Positions 9,669 to 19,199 of a stretch of 64,000 nt of DNA are shown piece by piece. Source of the stretch: Gammaproteobacteria bacterium. Lineage in GTDB: Bacteria > Pseudomonadota > Gammaproteobacteria > 21-64-14. The stretch covers positions 1-64,000 of the forward strand of contig JALUXX010000011.1 of the NCBI GenBank assembly GCA_027013145.1. The letters run 5' to 3'. Position 1 is the stretch's first letter. Each line of letters starts with the position of its first letter. The notes beneath the pieces were generated by a model. It saw only the letters and a program-made list of their open reading frames with translations. It was not told where the DNA came from and did no database searches. A program made the translations under genes and the position numbers.

Positions 9669-10916
9669 TAGGTAGGGCCGGAGCGTGTCCAGCAGCCGCC
9701 GGACGCTGCCGCGGTTGCGCTCGACCAGGAGCCGGCCGCGCTCGCCCATGCCCGCGCGCCGGGACGGATCGGCGAGCAGCGCGCCGACTTCGCGCGCCAG
9801 CTCCGCCGGGTCGTGCACGAGGCGCAACGCGCCCGCCCGCTCCAGCATCCCGGCCACCTCGGCGAAGTTGCCCAGGTGCGGCCCGCTCAGGACCGGAACG
9901 CCGACCGCGGCGGGCTCGAGCAGGTTGTGGCCGCCGGCGTCCACCAGGCTGCCGCCGACGTAGGCGGCGTCGGCGGCGGCATAGAACGCCGGCAGCTCGC
10001 CCATGGTATCGCCCACGAACACCCCCGCCTCGGCGGGGCAGGGGACGCCCTCCGTACGGCGGACCGTGCGGTATCCGCGGTGGCGGCACAGCGCGCAGAC
10101 GCGGGCGAAACGCTGTGGGTGGCGCGGGACGATCACCAGCAGCGCGGCGGGGAGGCGTCCGCGCACGATGTCGTGCGCATCCAGGATCCGCTCCTCCTCG
10201 CCTTCGTGGGTGCTCGCCGCGATCCACACCGGCCGGTCGACCCCGAGCACCCGGCGCAGGGCCTGGGCCTGCTCCAGCAGGCTCGGGGGCAGTTCGACGT
10301 CGAACTTCAGGTTTCCGCTCGGAGTCATCCGCGCGGGATCCGCGCCGAGTTGGAGCAGACGCTCGGCGTCGACCCGGCTCTGCGGGACGACGGCCGAAAG
10401 GCAGTCGAGCGTCGCGCGCACCAGCCGGCGCGCGCGCCGGTAGCCGGCCTCGGAGCGCGCGGAGATGCGCGCATTCGCCAGCACCACGGGGATACCGGCG
10501 TGCCGGCATTCGTGGAACAGATTGGGCCAGAGTTCCGTCTCCATCACCACGAGCAGGCGCGGGCGCACGCGGCGCAGAAAGCGGCGCACCGCGCCGGGCA
10601 GGTCGTAGGGGATATAGGCGTGGCGCACCTCCTCGCCGAACAGCCGCCGGACCTGGCGCGAGCCGGTCGGCGTCGTGGTGGTCACGATCACCGGCGCGTG
10701 CAGGCGTAGGGAGCGGATCAGCGGAGCGGCGGCCTGCACCTCGCCCACCGACACCGCGTGCACCCACACCGCCCCCGCCTCCGGCTCCGGCGGCACGAAC
10801 CCGAAGCGCTCCGGCCAGCGCCGCCAATATCCGCGTTCCGAGAACCCGCGCCGCAGCAACCGCAGCAGGGCGAACGGGGTCAGCAGGTAGAGGACCGCGG
10901 TGTAGAGGATGCGCAC
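9651..10916 (-). CDS. waaA: 3-deoxy-D-manno-octulosonic acid (Kdo) transferase
   Basis: WaaA (KdtA) attaches Kdo to lipid IVA from CMP-Kdo at the inner face of the cytoplasmic membrane, the first core step. The 421-residue protein has the N-terminal hydrophobic helix (YTAVLYLLTPFALLRLL), the GT-B signature VWVHAVSVGEVQAA with the catalytic glutamate, METELWPN, and the C-terminal GGSLVDAGGHNLLEPAA nucleotide-sugar loop. The chosen start is the GTG at 10914-10916, giving the family's usual N-terminus; no strong ribosome site is seen. The final residues GACRT and the TAG stop are encoded by the right arm of the adjacent palindromic element. It is the last gene of hldE-hldD-waaA. Confidence 0.95.
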   Translation of the reverse strand: MRILYTAVLYLLTPFALLRLLRRGFSERGYWRRWPERFGFVPPEPEAGAVWVHAVSVGEVQAAAPLIRSLRLHAPVIVTTTTPTGSRQVRRLFGEEVRHAYIPYDLPGAVRRFLRRVRPRLLVVMETELWPNLFHECRHAGIPVVLANARISARSEAGYRRARRLVRATLDCLSAVVPQSRVDAERLLQLGADPARMTPSGNLKFDVELPPSLLEQAQALRRVLGVDRPVWIAASTHEGEEERILDAHDIVRGRLPAALLVIVPRHPQRFARVCALCRHRGYRTVRRTEGVPCPAEAGVFVGDTMGELPAFYAAADAAYVGGSLVDAGGHNLLEPAAVGVPVLSGPHLGNFAEVAGMLERAGALRLVHDPAELAREVGALLADPSRRAGMGERGRLLVERNRGSVRRLLDTLRPYLGACRT

Positions 10917-10941
10917 GGCGTGTCGGGTCCCGGCCGCGCGC

Positions 10942-11895
10942 TCAGGCCCCGTGCCCCCGCAGCCAGTCGAGGTAGGCGGCCACGCCCGGCCCGACGTCGC
11001 GGAACGGCACGTCGCACCCGGCCGCCCGCAGCGCCCCGACGTCGGCCTCGGTGAAGCTCTGGTAGCGCCCGCGCAGCCCATCGGGGAAGGCAACGTATTC
11101 GAGTTCGCCGCCGCCGTGCCACTCGATCACCGCGCGGGCGACGTCGTTGAAGCTGCGGCTGCGTCCGGTGCCGACGTTGAAGACGCCGCTGACCCGCGGA
11201 TGGTCGAGCAGCCAGAGGTTGACCGCCACCGCATCGTCCACATAGACGAAGTCGCGCCGCTGCTCGCCGTCGGCGTATCCGTCGCAGCCCTCGAACAGGC
11301 GCGCGCGCCCGCTCTCGAGAATCTGACGGTGGAAATGCAGCGCGACGCTGGCCATGGCGCCCTTGTGGAACTCGCGCGGCCCGTAGACATTGAAGTAGCG
11401 CAGACCCGCGATCTGGCTGCGCGCCTGCGGCAGGAGCCGGCGCACGTAGCGGTCGAACAGCAGCTTGGAGTAGCCGTAGACGTTGAGCGGCGCCTCGAAC
11501 TGCGGATCCTCGCGAAAGACCCGCCCGCCGCCGTAGACGGCCGCGGAAGAGGCGTAGAGGAAGGGGATACCGCGCTCGAGACAGTAGTGCAGCAGGATCT
11601 TCGAGTACTCGTAGTTGTTGCGCATCATGAAGCGCCCGTCCCACTCCGTGGTGACCGAACAGGCACCCTGATGAAACACCGCCGTCACCGCGTCCGGGAG
11701 GTCCCCGCCGCCGCGGATGCGATCGAGGAAATCATCGCGATCGAGATAATCGGAAAGTTCGCAGTCGACGAGATTGCGGAACTTGGTCCCGTCGGACAGA
11801 TCGTCGACGACGAGCACGTCCGCGTGCCCGCGCGCGTTGAGTGCGCGTACGAGGTTGCTGCCGATGAACCCGGCCCCGCCGGTGACGACGATCAC
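10942..11895 (-). CDS. hldD: ADP-L-glycero-D-manno-heptose 6-epimerase
   Basis: The 317-residue HldD (RfaD) epimerises ADP-D-glycero- to ADP-L-glycero-D-manno-heptose, the donor for the LPS inner core. It is an extended short-chain dehydrogenase: the NADP-binding GGAGFIGSN motif is at residues 6-14 and the catalytic YGYSK is present, with an SSAAVYGGG serine block before it. The [20 protein letters not shown] segment is specific to this epimerase. It follows hldE after 7 bases and precedes waaA by 25, forming an LPS core operon. Confidence 0.97.
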   Translation of the reverse strand: MIVVTGGAGFIGSNLVRALNARGHADVLVVDDLSDGTKFRNLVDCELSDYLDRDDFLDRIRGGGDLPDAVTAVFHQGACSVTTEWDGRFMMRNNYEYSKILLHYCLERGIPFLYASSAAVYGGGRVFREDPQFEAPLNVYGYSKLLFDRYVRRLLPQARSQIAGLRYFNVYGPREFHKGAMASVALHFHRQILESGRARLFEGCDGYADGEQRRDFVYVDDAVAVNLWLLDHPRVSGVFNVGTGRSRSFNDVARAVIEWHGGGELEYVAFPDGLRGRYQSFTEADVGALRAAGCDVPFRDVGPGVAAYLDWLRGHGA

Positions 11896-11902
11896 GATGC
11901 GT

Positions 11903-13339
11903 TTACTCCCCCGCGCCCGATCCGCCGCCGCGGATGCGCCCCACCAGCGAACTGGTGGAACAGCCGTCGCGATACGGAAGCACCACCACCCGGCCGCCGG
12001 CCGCCTCCACGGCGCCGGCCCCGGCGATCTCGTGCGCCCGGTAGTCCCCGCCCTTGACCAGCACGTCGGGTCCCACGCGCGCGATCAGCCGCTCCGGGGT
12101 ATCTTCCGAAAATGCGGTCACCCAGTCCACGCAGCGCAGCGCCGCGAGCACCTCCATGCGTTGCCCCGCCGGCACCAGCGGGCGCTCCGGCCCCTTGAGC
12201 CGGCGCACCGAATCATCGTCGTTGACCGCCACCACCAGCCGGTCCCCGAGCGCGCGCGCCTGCTCCAGGTAGGCGACGTGCCCGGCGTGCAGGAGATCGA
12301 AGCAGCCGTTGGTCATCACCACCGACTCGCCGTGGGCGCGCGCATCGGCCACCGCCTCCAGCAGCGCGTCCTCGGCGAGCACGCCGCGGTGCGAATTCTC
12401 CAGCTCGCGCAGCGCGCGCCGCAGCTCGGGGGCGCTCACCACGGCGGCCCCCAGCTTGCCGACGGCGATCCCGGCGGCGACGTTGGCCAGCGCCGCGCCG
12501 GCCGCGAGGTCCGCCCCGGCCGCCAGCGCAGCGGCGAGCACGGCGACCACAGTGTCGCCGGCGCCGGTGACGTCGAAGACCTCGCGCGCACGAGCGGGCA
12601 GGTGCACGGCCGGGGCACCGGTCGGCACGAGCAGCATCCCCTCTTCGCTCAGCGTCACCAGCAGCGCGTCGAGACCGTGGCGCGTGGCGAGCGCGCGGGC
12701 GCGCTCCTCCATCTGCGCGTGGTCCCCGCACACCCCGACCACCGTCTCGAACTCGCTGCGGTTGGGCGTGACCAACGCGGCGCCGCGGTAGCGCTCGAAG
12801 TCGCGACCCTTTGGATCCACCACCACCGGGCGGCCGGCACCGCGCGCGGCGGCGATCAGGTCGCGGGCGCCGCGCAGGGCACCCTTGCCGTAGTCGGAGA
12901 GCACCACGACCGCGGCCTCGTCGAGCGCGGCGCGAAAGGCGCCGAGCAGCGCCTCCGCGTCGCACCGCGGCTCCTCGTCCTCGAAGTCGAGCCGGATCAA
13001 CTGCTGGTGCCGGCTCAACACGCGCAGCTTGGTGACGGTGGCGTATCCGGGCAGCAGCGTCGCGCGCACATCCACACCGGCCTGGCCGAGCAGCTCGCGC
13101 AGGCGTTCGCCCGCGGCATCGGCGCCGCACAGTCCGACCACGGTCACGGCGCCGCCCAGGGCGCGGATTCCGAGCGCGACGTTGCCGGCCCCGCCCGGGC
13201 GCTCGCTCTCCGCGCCCACGCGCACCACCGGCACCGGCGCCTCCGGCGAGATGCGCGCCGCGGCGCCGTCCCAGTAGCGGTCGAGCATCAGGTCACCCGC
13301 CACCAGCACGCGGGCGCGGGTGAAATCCGGCGTGTGCAT
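11903..13339 (-). CDS. hldE: Bifunctional D-beta-heptose 7-phosphate kinase / heptose 1-phosphate adenylyltransferase
   Basis: A 478-residue fusion typical of Gammaproteobacteria. Residues 1 to about 320 are a PfkB/ribokinase-type kinase with the [10 protein letters not shown] anion hole and catalytic Asp. The C-terminal part (from about 345) is a cytidylyltransferase-fold nucleotidyltransferase with [16 protein letters not shown]. Together they make ADP-D-glycero-beta-D-manno-heptose, the substrate for HldD encoded directly downstream. It is the first gene of hldE-hldD-waaA and divergent from an LpxL-type acyltransferase gene; the 107 bases between them must hold both promoters. Confidence 0.97.
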   Translation of the reverse strand: MHTPDFTRARVLVAGDLMLDRYWDGAAARISPEAPVPVVRVGAESERPGGAGNVALGIRALGGAVTVVGLCGADAAGERLRELLGQAGVDVRATLLPGYATVTKLRVLSRHQQLIRLDFEDEEPRCDAEALLGAFRAALDEAAVVVLSDYGKGALRGARDLIAAARGAGRPVVVDPKGRDFERYRGAALVTPNRSEFETVVGVCGDHAQMEERARALATRHGLDALLVTLSEEGMLLVPTGAPAVHLPARAREVFDVTGAGDTVVAVLAAALAAGADLAAGAALANVAAGIAVGKLGAAVVSAPELRRALRELENSHRGVLAEDALLEAVADARAHGESVVMTNGCFDLLHAGHVAYLEQARALGDRLVVAVNDDDSVRRLKGPERPLVPAGQRMEVLAALRCVDWVTAFSEDTPERLIARVGPDVLVKGGDYRAHEIAGAGAVEAAGGRVVVLPYRDGCSTSSLVGRIRGGGSGAGE

Positions 13340-13446
13340 CGAATCGGGCGGTCCGTTCGGGATTCGGGCGCATCATAGCACAGCCCGGAAAACCCGCTTT
13401 TGCCCGGTTTTGATAGAATCCGCACCTCCGCCGCCGTGCACCCGCA

Positions 13447-14376
13447 GTGAACCGAGCCCCCGCCATCGCCCCCGTCCCGCGCCGCCTGCACCCGCGCTAC
13501 TGGCCGACCTGGGCCGGGATCGGGATCATGCGCGCCCTCGCCCGCCTCCCGGTCGGCGCGCAACTGCGCCTGGGCCGCGCTCTCGGGCTCGCACTCGCCC
13601 CGTTCGCGCGCGAGCGCCGGCGCATCGCGCGCATCAATCTGCGCCTGTGCTTCCCCGAACTCGACCCCGCGGCCCGCCGGCGGCTGCTGCGCGCCCACTT
13701 CGCTTCTCTCGGGGCGGGGGCGTTCGAGATCGCCCTGAGCTGGTGGGCCCCGGCGCGGCGCCTGCGCGGGCGTGCCGAGATCGAGGGCCTCGAGCACCTG
13801 CAGGCGGCGCTCGCGCGCGGGCGCGGCGTGATCCTGCTCAGCGCGCACTTCACCTCGCTCGAAATCGGCGGGCGCCTGCTCGCATTGCACGCCCCCTTCC
13901 ACGTCCTCTATCGCGAACACAAGAATCCGGCCTTCGAGTCGGTGATGCGCCGCGCGCGCGCGCGCCACTTCGAGAAGGCGATCCCGCGCGAGGACATGCG
14001 GGGACTCCTGCGCAGTCTCAAGGAGAACCGCGCGGTATGGTACGCGCCCGACCAGAACTACGGCGGCGAACACAGTGTCTATGTGCCGTTCTTCGGCGTG
14101 CCCGCAGCAACGATCACCACGACCTCGCGCATCGCGCGCATCAGCGGCGCGGCGGTGGTGCCCTTCTTTCCACGCCGACTCGAGCGCGGGCGCGGCTACC
14201 GCCTGACGATATACCCGGCGCTCGAGGACTTCCCCGGGGAGGACCCCGCCGCCGACGCCGCGCGCATCAACCGCATCATCGAGGCCGAGATCCTCAAGGC
14301 CCCCGAGCAGTACCTGTGGGTCCACCGGCGCTTCAAGACCCACCCCGCCGGCAAGAACGTCCTCTATCGCCGGTGA
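13447..14376 (+). CDS. Lipid A biosynthesis acyltransferase, LpxL/HtrB family
   Basis: A 309-residue membrane-associated acyltransferase. The catalytic HX4E motif is present as His134/Glu139 in LSAHFTSLE, with the downstream YREHKNPAFE, WYAPDQNYG and FFGVPAAT blocks of the LpxL/LpxM family. These enzymes move lauroyl or myristoyl chains from acyl-ACP to Kdo2-lipid IVA, acting after WaaA. LpxL-like substrate use is the more likely choice but cannot be settled from sequence. The start is GTG at 13447. It is divergent from hldE and upstream of a heptosyltransferase gene on the same strand. Confidence 0.92.
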   Translation: MNRAPAIAPVPRRLHPRYWPTWAGIGIMRALARLPVGAQLRLGRALGLALAPFARERRRIARINLRLCFPELDPAARRRLLRAHFASLGAGAFEIALSWWAPARRLRGRAEIEGLEHLQAALARGRGVILLSAHFTSLEIGGRLLALHAPFHVLYREHKNPAFESVMRRARARHFEKAIPREDMRGLLRSLKENRAVWYAPDQNYGGEHSVYVPFFGVPAATITTTSRIARISGAAVVPFFPRRLERGRGYRLTIYPALEDFPGEDPAADAARINRIIEAEILKAPEQYLWVHRRFKTHPAGKNVLYRR

Positions 14377-14588
14377 CCCTCCGCAGGGCGGGGCGCGGAC
14401 AACGCGGTTGCACAGGACCCGGTGGTCGGAAACCGACACGGAACCCACGGACCGACACGAGTTCTTCCGTGCGTCCCGCGTGGGTCCGCGGCCTCTTCCC
14501 GCGACATCGGTCCGATCGACGCCGCAACCGCCCGTCGGGCCAAGTTGCAAGGATGGGCCTCGGCCCGCCGGCGTTATACTCCCCGGCC

Positions 14589-15665
14589 ATGGAACCCGCC
14601 ACCCACTACCCGGCGCCGCGCGACGATCTCCCGGCGCGCGAAGACATCCGGCGTATCCTGATCATCAAGTGGAGCGCCCTCGGGGACGTGGTGCTCGCCA
14701 CCGCGGTGATGGAGGACGTCGTCCGCGCCTTCCCCGCATCCACCATCGACCTCAACACCCTGCCGCAGTGGGCCGGACTGTTCCGTGGCGATCCGCGCTT
14801 TTCCGAGGTCAGCGCCTTCGACGTGCGCGGCGCGCGCCGCAACGCCGAGATGCGCCGCTGGGTGGCGCACATGGCGGCGCGGCGCTACGACCTGATCGTG
14901 GACCTGCAGTCCACCGACCGGTCGCGCATCCTCCTCGGTCTGCTCGCGCTGCGCGGGCGCCTGCCCCGCTGGCGTATCGGCAACCGCCGCGCCGCCCCCT
15001 ACAATCTCTACCCGAAGCCGCTGCCGCAGCCCGCCCATATTCACGAGCGCATGCGCTCGGCGCTGCAGGGCGCGGGCATCGTCACACGCAGCGAGCGTCC
15101 CGTGCTCCACGTCCCTGCCGACAGCCGTGCCCGCGTAGCGGCGTTGGCCGCGGCGCACGGACTCGCCGCGGGCGACTATGCGGTCTTCCTGCCCGGCTGT
15201 CAGGCCGCGGGCTTTCTCAAACGCTGGGGGGCGGAGCGCTACGCGCAACTTGCCCGCCGTCTGCAAGGAGCGGGCATCGGGCGGATCGTGTTGCTCGGAG
15301 GCCCCGACGAGGAGGAGGAATGCCGGCGCATCGCCGCCGGAGGCGGGCCCGGGGTGGTCAACCTGTGCGGGGAGACGCGGGTCCCGGACCTCGTACCGTT
15401 GTGCGAGGGCGCATGGGTGGTGATCGCCAACGACACCGGCACCGCCCACGTCGCCGCCGCCGCGGGGCGGCCGATGGTGGTGATCTGCGGGCCGACCGAC
15501 CCGCGGCGCGTGCGCCCGATCGGGCCGGGCGTAGTCACCGTGCAGGCGGACCTCCCGTGCGTCAACTGCTACCGCAAGACGTGCCCGCATCACGCCTGCA
15601 TGCACCTGATCACCCCCGAGCGGGTCCTCGCCGCCGTCGCCGAGGCGCAGAGCCGGGCGGGCTGA
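14589..15665 (+). CDS. Glycosyltransferase family 9 (heptosyltransferase-like)
   Basis: A 358-residue GT9 protein. N-terminal ILIIKWSALGDVVLATAVMEDV is the family's signature, and the C-terminal half has VIANDTGTAHVAAAAGRPMVVICGPTDP, the ADP-heptose/phosphate-binding loop. A cysteine-rich tail (CVNCYRKTCPHHAC) close to the C-terminus recalls WaaC/WaaF-type and WaaQ-type proteins. It probably transfers heptose to the LPS core; the exact step is not determinable. The ATG at 14589 is preceded by about 210 bases without a gene after the acyltransferase. It is followed by two palindromic repeat units. Confidence 0.9.
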   Translation: MEPATHYPAPRDDLPAREDIRRILIIKWSALGDVVLATAVMEDVVRAFPASTIDLNTLPQWAGLFRGDPRFSEVSAFDVRGARRNAEMRRWVAHMAARRYDLIVDLQSTDRSRILLGLLALRGRLPRWRIGNRRAAPYNLYPKPLPQPAHIHERMRSALQGAGIVTRSERPVLHVPADSRARVAALAAAHGLAAGDYAVFLPGCQAAGFLKRWGAERYAQLARRLQGAGIGRIVLLGGPDEEEECRRIAAGGGPGVVNLCGETRVPDLVPLCEGAWVVIANDTGTAHVAAAAGRPMVVICGPTDPRRVRPIGPGVVTVQADLPCVNCYRKTCPHHACMHLITPERVLAAVAEAQSRAG

Positions 15666-15689
15666 CGGGGGTCGACGTCCGGGCTGACA

Positions 15690-15762
15690 AGGGTCGGAGT
15701 CGGCGCGCGCAGGAGGAAACCGACATGCACCGCGCCGCACGATGCGGGCCGACTCCGAACCC
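15690..15762. repeat. 73-bp palindromic repeat (GGGGTCGGAGTC family)
   Basis: The unit begins AGGGTCGGAGTCGGCGCGCG and ends with GCCGACTCCGAACCC, so its ends form an imperfect inverted repeat. Its interior (GCGCAGGAGGAAAC) matches, in reverse orientation, the B-type units at 27776-27848 and 28127-28199. The length matches the other members exactly at 73 bp. It is non-coding and lies downstream of the heptosyltransferase gene. Confidence 0.8.
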
Positions 15763-15781
15763 GGACCGCCGCGGTGGGAAG

Positions 15782-15853
15782 GGGGTCAGAGTCAGCGCCC
15801 CCGGCAGCGGCGTAACCCCGCAACGACCGCCTCCGGGCGCCGACTCCGACCCC
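15782..15853. repeat. 72-bp palindromic repeat (GGGGTCGGAGTC family, diverged A type)
   Basis: The unit begins GGGGTCAGAGTCAGCGCCC and ends GCCGACTCCGACCCC. It has the same terminal inverted ends as the other family members, with a more diverged interior. It lies 19 bases after the previous unit, just before the convergent glycosyltransferase gene. Confidence 0.75.
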
Positions 15854-15907
15854 GCGGGACGGCGCGACCCCGGGAGACGGCCACGCCCCTCCGATCGCGC
15901 TCGTCCT

Positions 15908-16723
15908 TCAATACCGCTGCGTGCGCGCCGGGCGCGGGCTGGACGGCGCACCCGGCGGCATGAGGCGCGTCCCATACCGGCGGAACTGACGCTCCTCGTA
16001 GACCTTCGCGTACTTCAGGAATACATAGAACGCCGCACACACCGAGGTGATGAACCCCGCCCACCCATTGAGGAAGTTCCGCTTGAAGAGGTACGACCGC
16101 AGGAAATAGACCGGCGGATAGAACACCAGGATCCACGGACTGCGCCCGCGCCCGCGCGCGAGCTTCTCCGGCACCAGCCCCGTGGAGTAGTGGTTGATCT
16201 TGTCGATCTTGGTATGCAGGTCGGTCTCGCCGAAATGATAGAACGGGTGGCGCAGGCGCCGCACCCGCCCCTCGACCTTCGGGGCGGCGTGCACCGGCAG
16301 ATCGTCGATGCCGCCCTTGGTCTTGTCGAACAACCTGAGGAATGCATTCAGGCGCACGCGGGGGCTGCACATGCGCCAGAAGAGCTGCTCCTGGCGCGGG
16401 ATCTCGTAGCCGTCGGCGTCCGGCTCGCCCGCCAGCAGCGCGCGGATCTCCTCCTGCGACTGCGGCGACAGGGCCTCGTCGGCGTCGAGAAGCAACACCC
16501 AGCGGTTGCGGGTGTGTTCGAGGGCGAGCCGCTTCTGGCGCCCGTAGCCGAGGAACTCGTGGCGGAAGACGCGGCAGCCGTAGCGCTCGGCGATCGCGAC
16601 GGTCGCGTCCGTGCTGAACGAATCCAGCAGGACGATCTCGTCCGCCCAGCGCACGCTCTCCAGGCACGCCGCCAGCGTGCGCTCGTTGTTGAAGGTCGTC
16701 ACGAATACCGATAGATTCGCCAT
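15908..16723 (-). CDS. Glycosyltransferase family 2, LPS core WaaE/KdtX-like
   Basis: A 271-residue GT-A glycosyltransferase. N-terminal SVFVTTFNNERTLAACLESV is the nucleotide-sugar fold entry and LLLDADEAL holds the DxD-type metal site. GYGRQKRLALEHTRNRWVL is typical of the WaaE (beta-1,4-glucosyltransferase) group. The C-terminal region has amphipathic, partly hydrophobic helices (PWILVFYPPVYFLRSYLF) for membrane association. The start is the ATG at 16721-16723, with an AGGGA box about 8 bases upstream. It is divergent from a GT4 gene across about 105 bases. The donor sugar is not predictable. Confidence 0.9.
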   Translation of the reverse strand: MANLSVFVTTFNNERTLAACLESVRWADEIVLLDSFSTDATVAIAERYGCRVFRHEFLGYGRQKRLALEHTRNRWVLLLDADEALSPQSQEEIRALLAGEPDADGYEIPRQEQLFWRMCSPRVRLNAFLRLFDKTKGGIDDLPVHAAPKVEGRVRRLRHPFYHFGETDLHTKIDKINHYSTGLVPEKLARGRGRSPWILVFYPPVYFLRSYLFKRNFLNGWAGFITSVCAAFYVFLKYAKVYEERQFRRYGTRLMPPGAPSSPRPARTQRY

Positions 16724-16828
16724 GGTCGATCCCTGCAATGTCCCGCACACACGGGAACGGTTGGGGCGGCCCGCATCCGGGCACCGGGCCGGGCGGCCGT
16801 CCCGTGACCACCATACGGCCAGGAGCCC

Positions 16829-17926
16829 GTGACGATCCAGCACGATCCTTCGAAGGCCCGGCCGCACGACCCGTTGCGCGTCGCACAGGTCATGCTCTCG
16901 CCGGGATTCGGCGGGGCGGAGCGGCTGTTCGTGGACCTGTGCCACGCGCTGCCGGCCTACGACGTCGAGGTGCTGGCCGTCTGCCACCCCGACTTCGCCG
17001 GGCACCATCTCGCCGCGAATCTCCCGGGTGTGGAGGTCGCCGCGGTCGCCGCACGCGGGGTCTGGGACCTGCGCGCGCGATCACGCCTGCGCGCTGCGCT
17101 CGCACGCTTCCGCCCCGCGCTCGTGCACACCCACCTCGCCCGCGGCGCCCACCTCGGCGCCGCCGCCGCGGCCACCCTCGGCATCCCCGTCGCCGCCAAC
17201 CTGCACAACTATGTGAAACTCAAGCACTACCGCGGCGTCGAGCGTTTCGTACCCGGCTCTGAGGACCAGCGCCGCTACCTGCACGCCCGCGGCGTCCCCG
17301 ACGCCCGCATCGAGGTGATCCCGCACTTCTCGCGCCTGCCCGCGCGCGCGGCGCCCCCCGCCTTCGCCCCCGGACCGCCGTCGTTCGCGGCGCTCGGGCG
17401 CTTCGTGCACAAAAAGGGCTTCGACGTGCTGATCGAGGCCCTGCACCGCCTGCGCCGCGGCGGCCTCGCGGCGACCCTGCGCCTCGGGGGCGCCGGTCCC
17501 GAGGAGGCCCGGCTGCGCAGCCAGGTCCGGCACCTCGGGCTCGGAGAGGCCGTCGCCTTCGCCGGCTGGGTCGAGGACGTTCCGGCATTCCTCTCCCGCG
17601 GCGAGATTTTCGTCCTGCCCTCGCGCGACGAACCCTTCGGCATCGTCGTCCTCGAGGCGATGGCCTGCGGCGCGGCCATCGTCAGCACCCGCACCCAGGG
17701 ACCGCAGGAGATCCTCGACGAGTCCGTGGCGTGGTGGGCGCAGCCGGGGGATGCGGAATCGCTCGCGCGGGCCATGGCGGCGGCCGCGGATCCGCACGCG
17801 CGCCGCGAGCGCGCGGCCCGCGCCCTCGCACGCTATCGCGAACGCTACACGGCCGCGGCCGTCGTGCCGCGCTTCATCGACCTGTACCGGCGGCTCGCAG
17901 CGGGCGCGACGGCGATCCGCCCGTGA
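16829..17926 (+). CDS. Glycosyltransferase family 4
   Basis: A 365-residue GT-B retaining glycosyltransferase. The N-terminal domain starts RVAQVMLSPGFGGAERLFVDL. The C-terminal donor domain has ALGRFVHKKGFDVLIEAL and the E-x7-E motif in LPSRDEPFGIVVLEAMACG. It resembles LPS core/O-antigen transferases (WaaG/RfaB-like). The start is GTG at 16829 with AGGAG only 3 bases before it. The last 53 bases overlap, tail to tail, the end of the O-antigen ligase gene on the other strand. It lies among LPS genes and probably extends the outer core. Confidence 0.9.
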   Translation: MTIQHDPSKARPHDPLRVAQVMLSPGFGGAERLFVDLCHALPAYDVEVLAVCHPDFAGHHLAANLPGVEVAAVAARGVWDLRARSRLRAALARFRPALVHTHLARGAHLGAAAAATLGIPVAANLHNYVKLKHYRGVERFVPGSEDQRRYLHARGVPDARIEVIPHFSRLPARAAPPAFAPGPPSFAALGRFVHKKGFDVLIEALHRLRRGGLAATLRLGGAGPEEARLRSQVRHLGLGEAVAFAGWVEDVPAFLSRGEIFVLPSRDEPFGIVVLEAMACGAAIVSTRTQGPQEILDESVAWWAQPGDAESLARAMAAAADPHARRERAARALARYRERYTAAAVVPRFIDLYRRLAAGATAIRP

Positions 17927-19199
17927 CCGCCTCGCCCAGCAGGGCGATCCCGGGCAGGATCAACCACCAGGTCACCGTCGACCAGTAGCTCGCGTAGAAC
18001 GACATGTGCACGTTGAGCGGGTTCATCGCCACGACGACGCCCACCGCCCACGGCAACGACCGGCGCGCCGCCTGCGCCGGCGCCGCGCGCAGGCGCCGGT
18101 AGAGGATCCAGAAGAACAGCACCAGCCCCACGCCCCCGGGGAACCCCGTCCCGGCGAGGATCTCGAGCAGTTCCTGATGCGGATGGGTCGGCGTCTGCGG
18201 CGGATGCAGGTTGCGCCAGAAGTCGTGCGGCCCGGCGTAGTACTTGTAAACGTAGCGAAAACCCCGCGGCCCGATGCCGTTCACCCAGTGGTGTTCGATG
18301 ACGTTGAGGGCGGTGCGCCAGATCGACAGCCGATAGGAGGTGGCGCGGTCGATCCGCTCGTAGTTCCCGCTGAACAGCCCCAGGGTGGTGTCGATACGCG
18401 ACTCGAACCAGGGCTGCTTGACCACCAGCCCGCCGAGGACGAGCAGGATACCGATCACGGCCCCCAGGACCTTGTACCACGCGATCCCGCCGTGCATGCG
18501 GTAGACGAACCAGCCGTAACCGAGCGCCGCGACGCTGACCATCATCCACGAGGTCCGGTTGCCGCTGAGGAAGATGCAGGCGACGTAGGGGACGAGCAGC
18601 ACCCACAGCCAGCGCCGCCGGCGCCCGTAGCGGCGCAGACCCTCGAAGTAGAGCGGCGAGAGCGTCGCGATGACCAAGCCGAAACGCAGGTAGGGATAGA
18701 AGACCCCCGCGAGCTCCGTCCCGTTGTACGGATAGCCGAGCAGGTCGCGCCCGAAAAAGAACTGCACCAGGCCGTCGACCGCCCAGGCGCTCAACAATAC
18801 GAACACGCCCAGGAACAGGCGCTCGCGGTTGCGCCGCACGCGCAGCGTCTGGACGATGAAGATGCCGGCGAGCGGGAAGCGCAGGAAGTCGCGCGCCGTG
18901 CTGGCCGAACGCGACAGGTCCGCCGCCCCCGGCAGCGACCAGAGCATCGGCAGCCAGATGCACAGGAACAGGAGCACGATCAGGCGGATCTGCGGATCGG
19001 CGCGCACGCCGCGCGGGTCGCGGTAGAGGCGGACGAGCCCGATCAGCGCCATGAAGATGAACGGCGCGTTGAACAGAGTCTTGGTGGGCAGCAGCGCCGG
19101 TACCGCGAGGATCAGCAGCCAGGCGTAGTGCTCCAGCCACCACGCGCGCACGGTCGCGGTCCATGAGACGCCCACGCCGGGCGACGAGGGCGCGCTCAA
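17874..19199 (-). CDS. waaL: O-antigen ligase family protein (Wzy_C/WaaL type)
   Basis: An approximately 441-residue polytopic membrane protein with about ten hydrophobic helices and a periplasmic loop near the C-terminus. The loop reads NGIGPRGFRYVYK ... HPHQELLEILAGTGFPG, the Wzy_C signature with its conserved histidine. WaaL ligases move polymer from undecaprenyl diphosphate to lipid A-core on the periplasmic side; Wzy-type polymerases share this fold, so the ligase call rests partly on LPS context. The start is uncertain: a TTG at 19197-19199 overlaps the stop of the upstream gene (TTGA), and a GTG at 19173-19175 is the alternative. It is the last gene of a six-gene operon. Confidence 0.82.
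   Translation of the reverse strand: MSAPSSPGVGVSWTATVRAWWLEHYAWLLILAVPALLPTKTLFNAPFIFMALIGLVRLYRDPRGVRADPQIRLIVLLFLCIWLPMLWSLPGAADLSRSASTARDFLRFPLAGIFIVQTLRVRRNRERLFLGVFVLLSAWAVDGLVQFFFGRDLLGYPYNGTELAGVFYPYLRFGLVIATLSPLYFEGLRRYGRRRRWLWVLLVPYVACIFLSGNRTSWMMVSVAALGYGWFVYRMHGGIAWYKVLGAVIGILLVLGGLVVKQPWFESRIDTTLGLFSGNYERIDRATSYRLSIWRTALNVIEHHWVNGIGPRGFRYVYKYYAGPHDFWRNLHPPQTPTHPHQELLEILAGTGFPGGVGLVLFFWILYRRLRAAPAQAARRSLPWAVGVVVAMNPLNVHMSFYASYWSTVTWWLILPGIALLGEAVTGGSPSRPLRAAGTGR

Noticed and set aside
13320-14588. Extended N-terminus for the heptosyltransferase reading through the acyltransferase gene
   Set aside because: The first 400 or so residues are an out-of-frame shadow of the acyltransferase gene. 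The GT9 signature begins shortly after the ATG at 14589.
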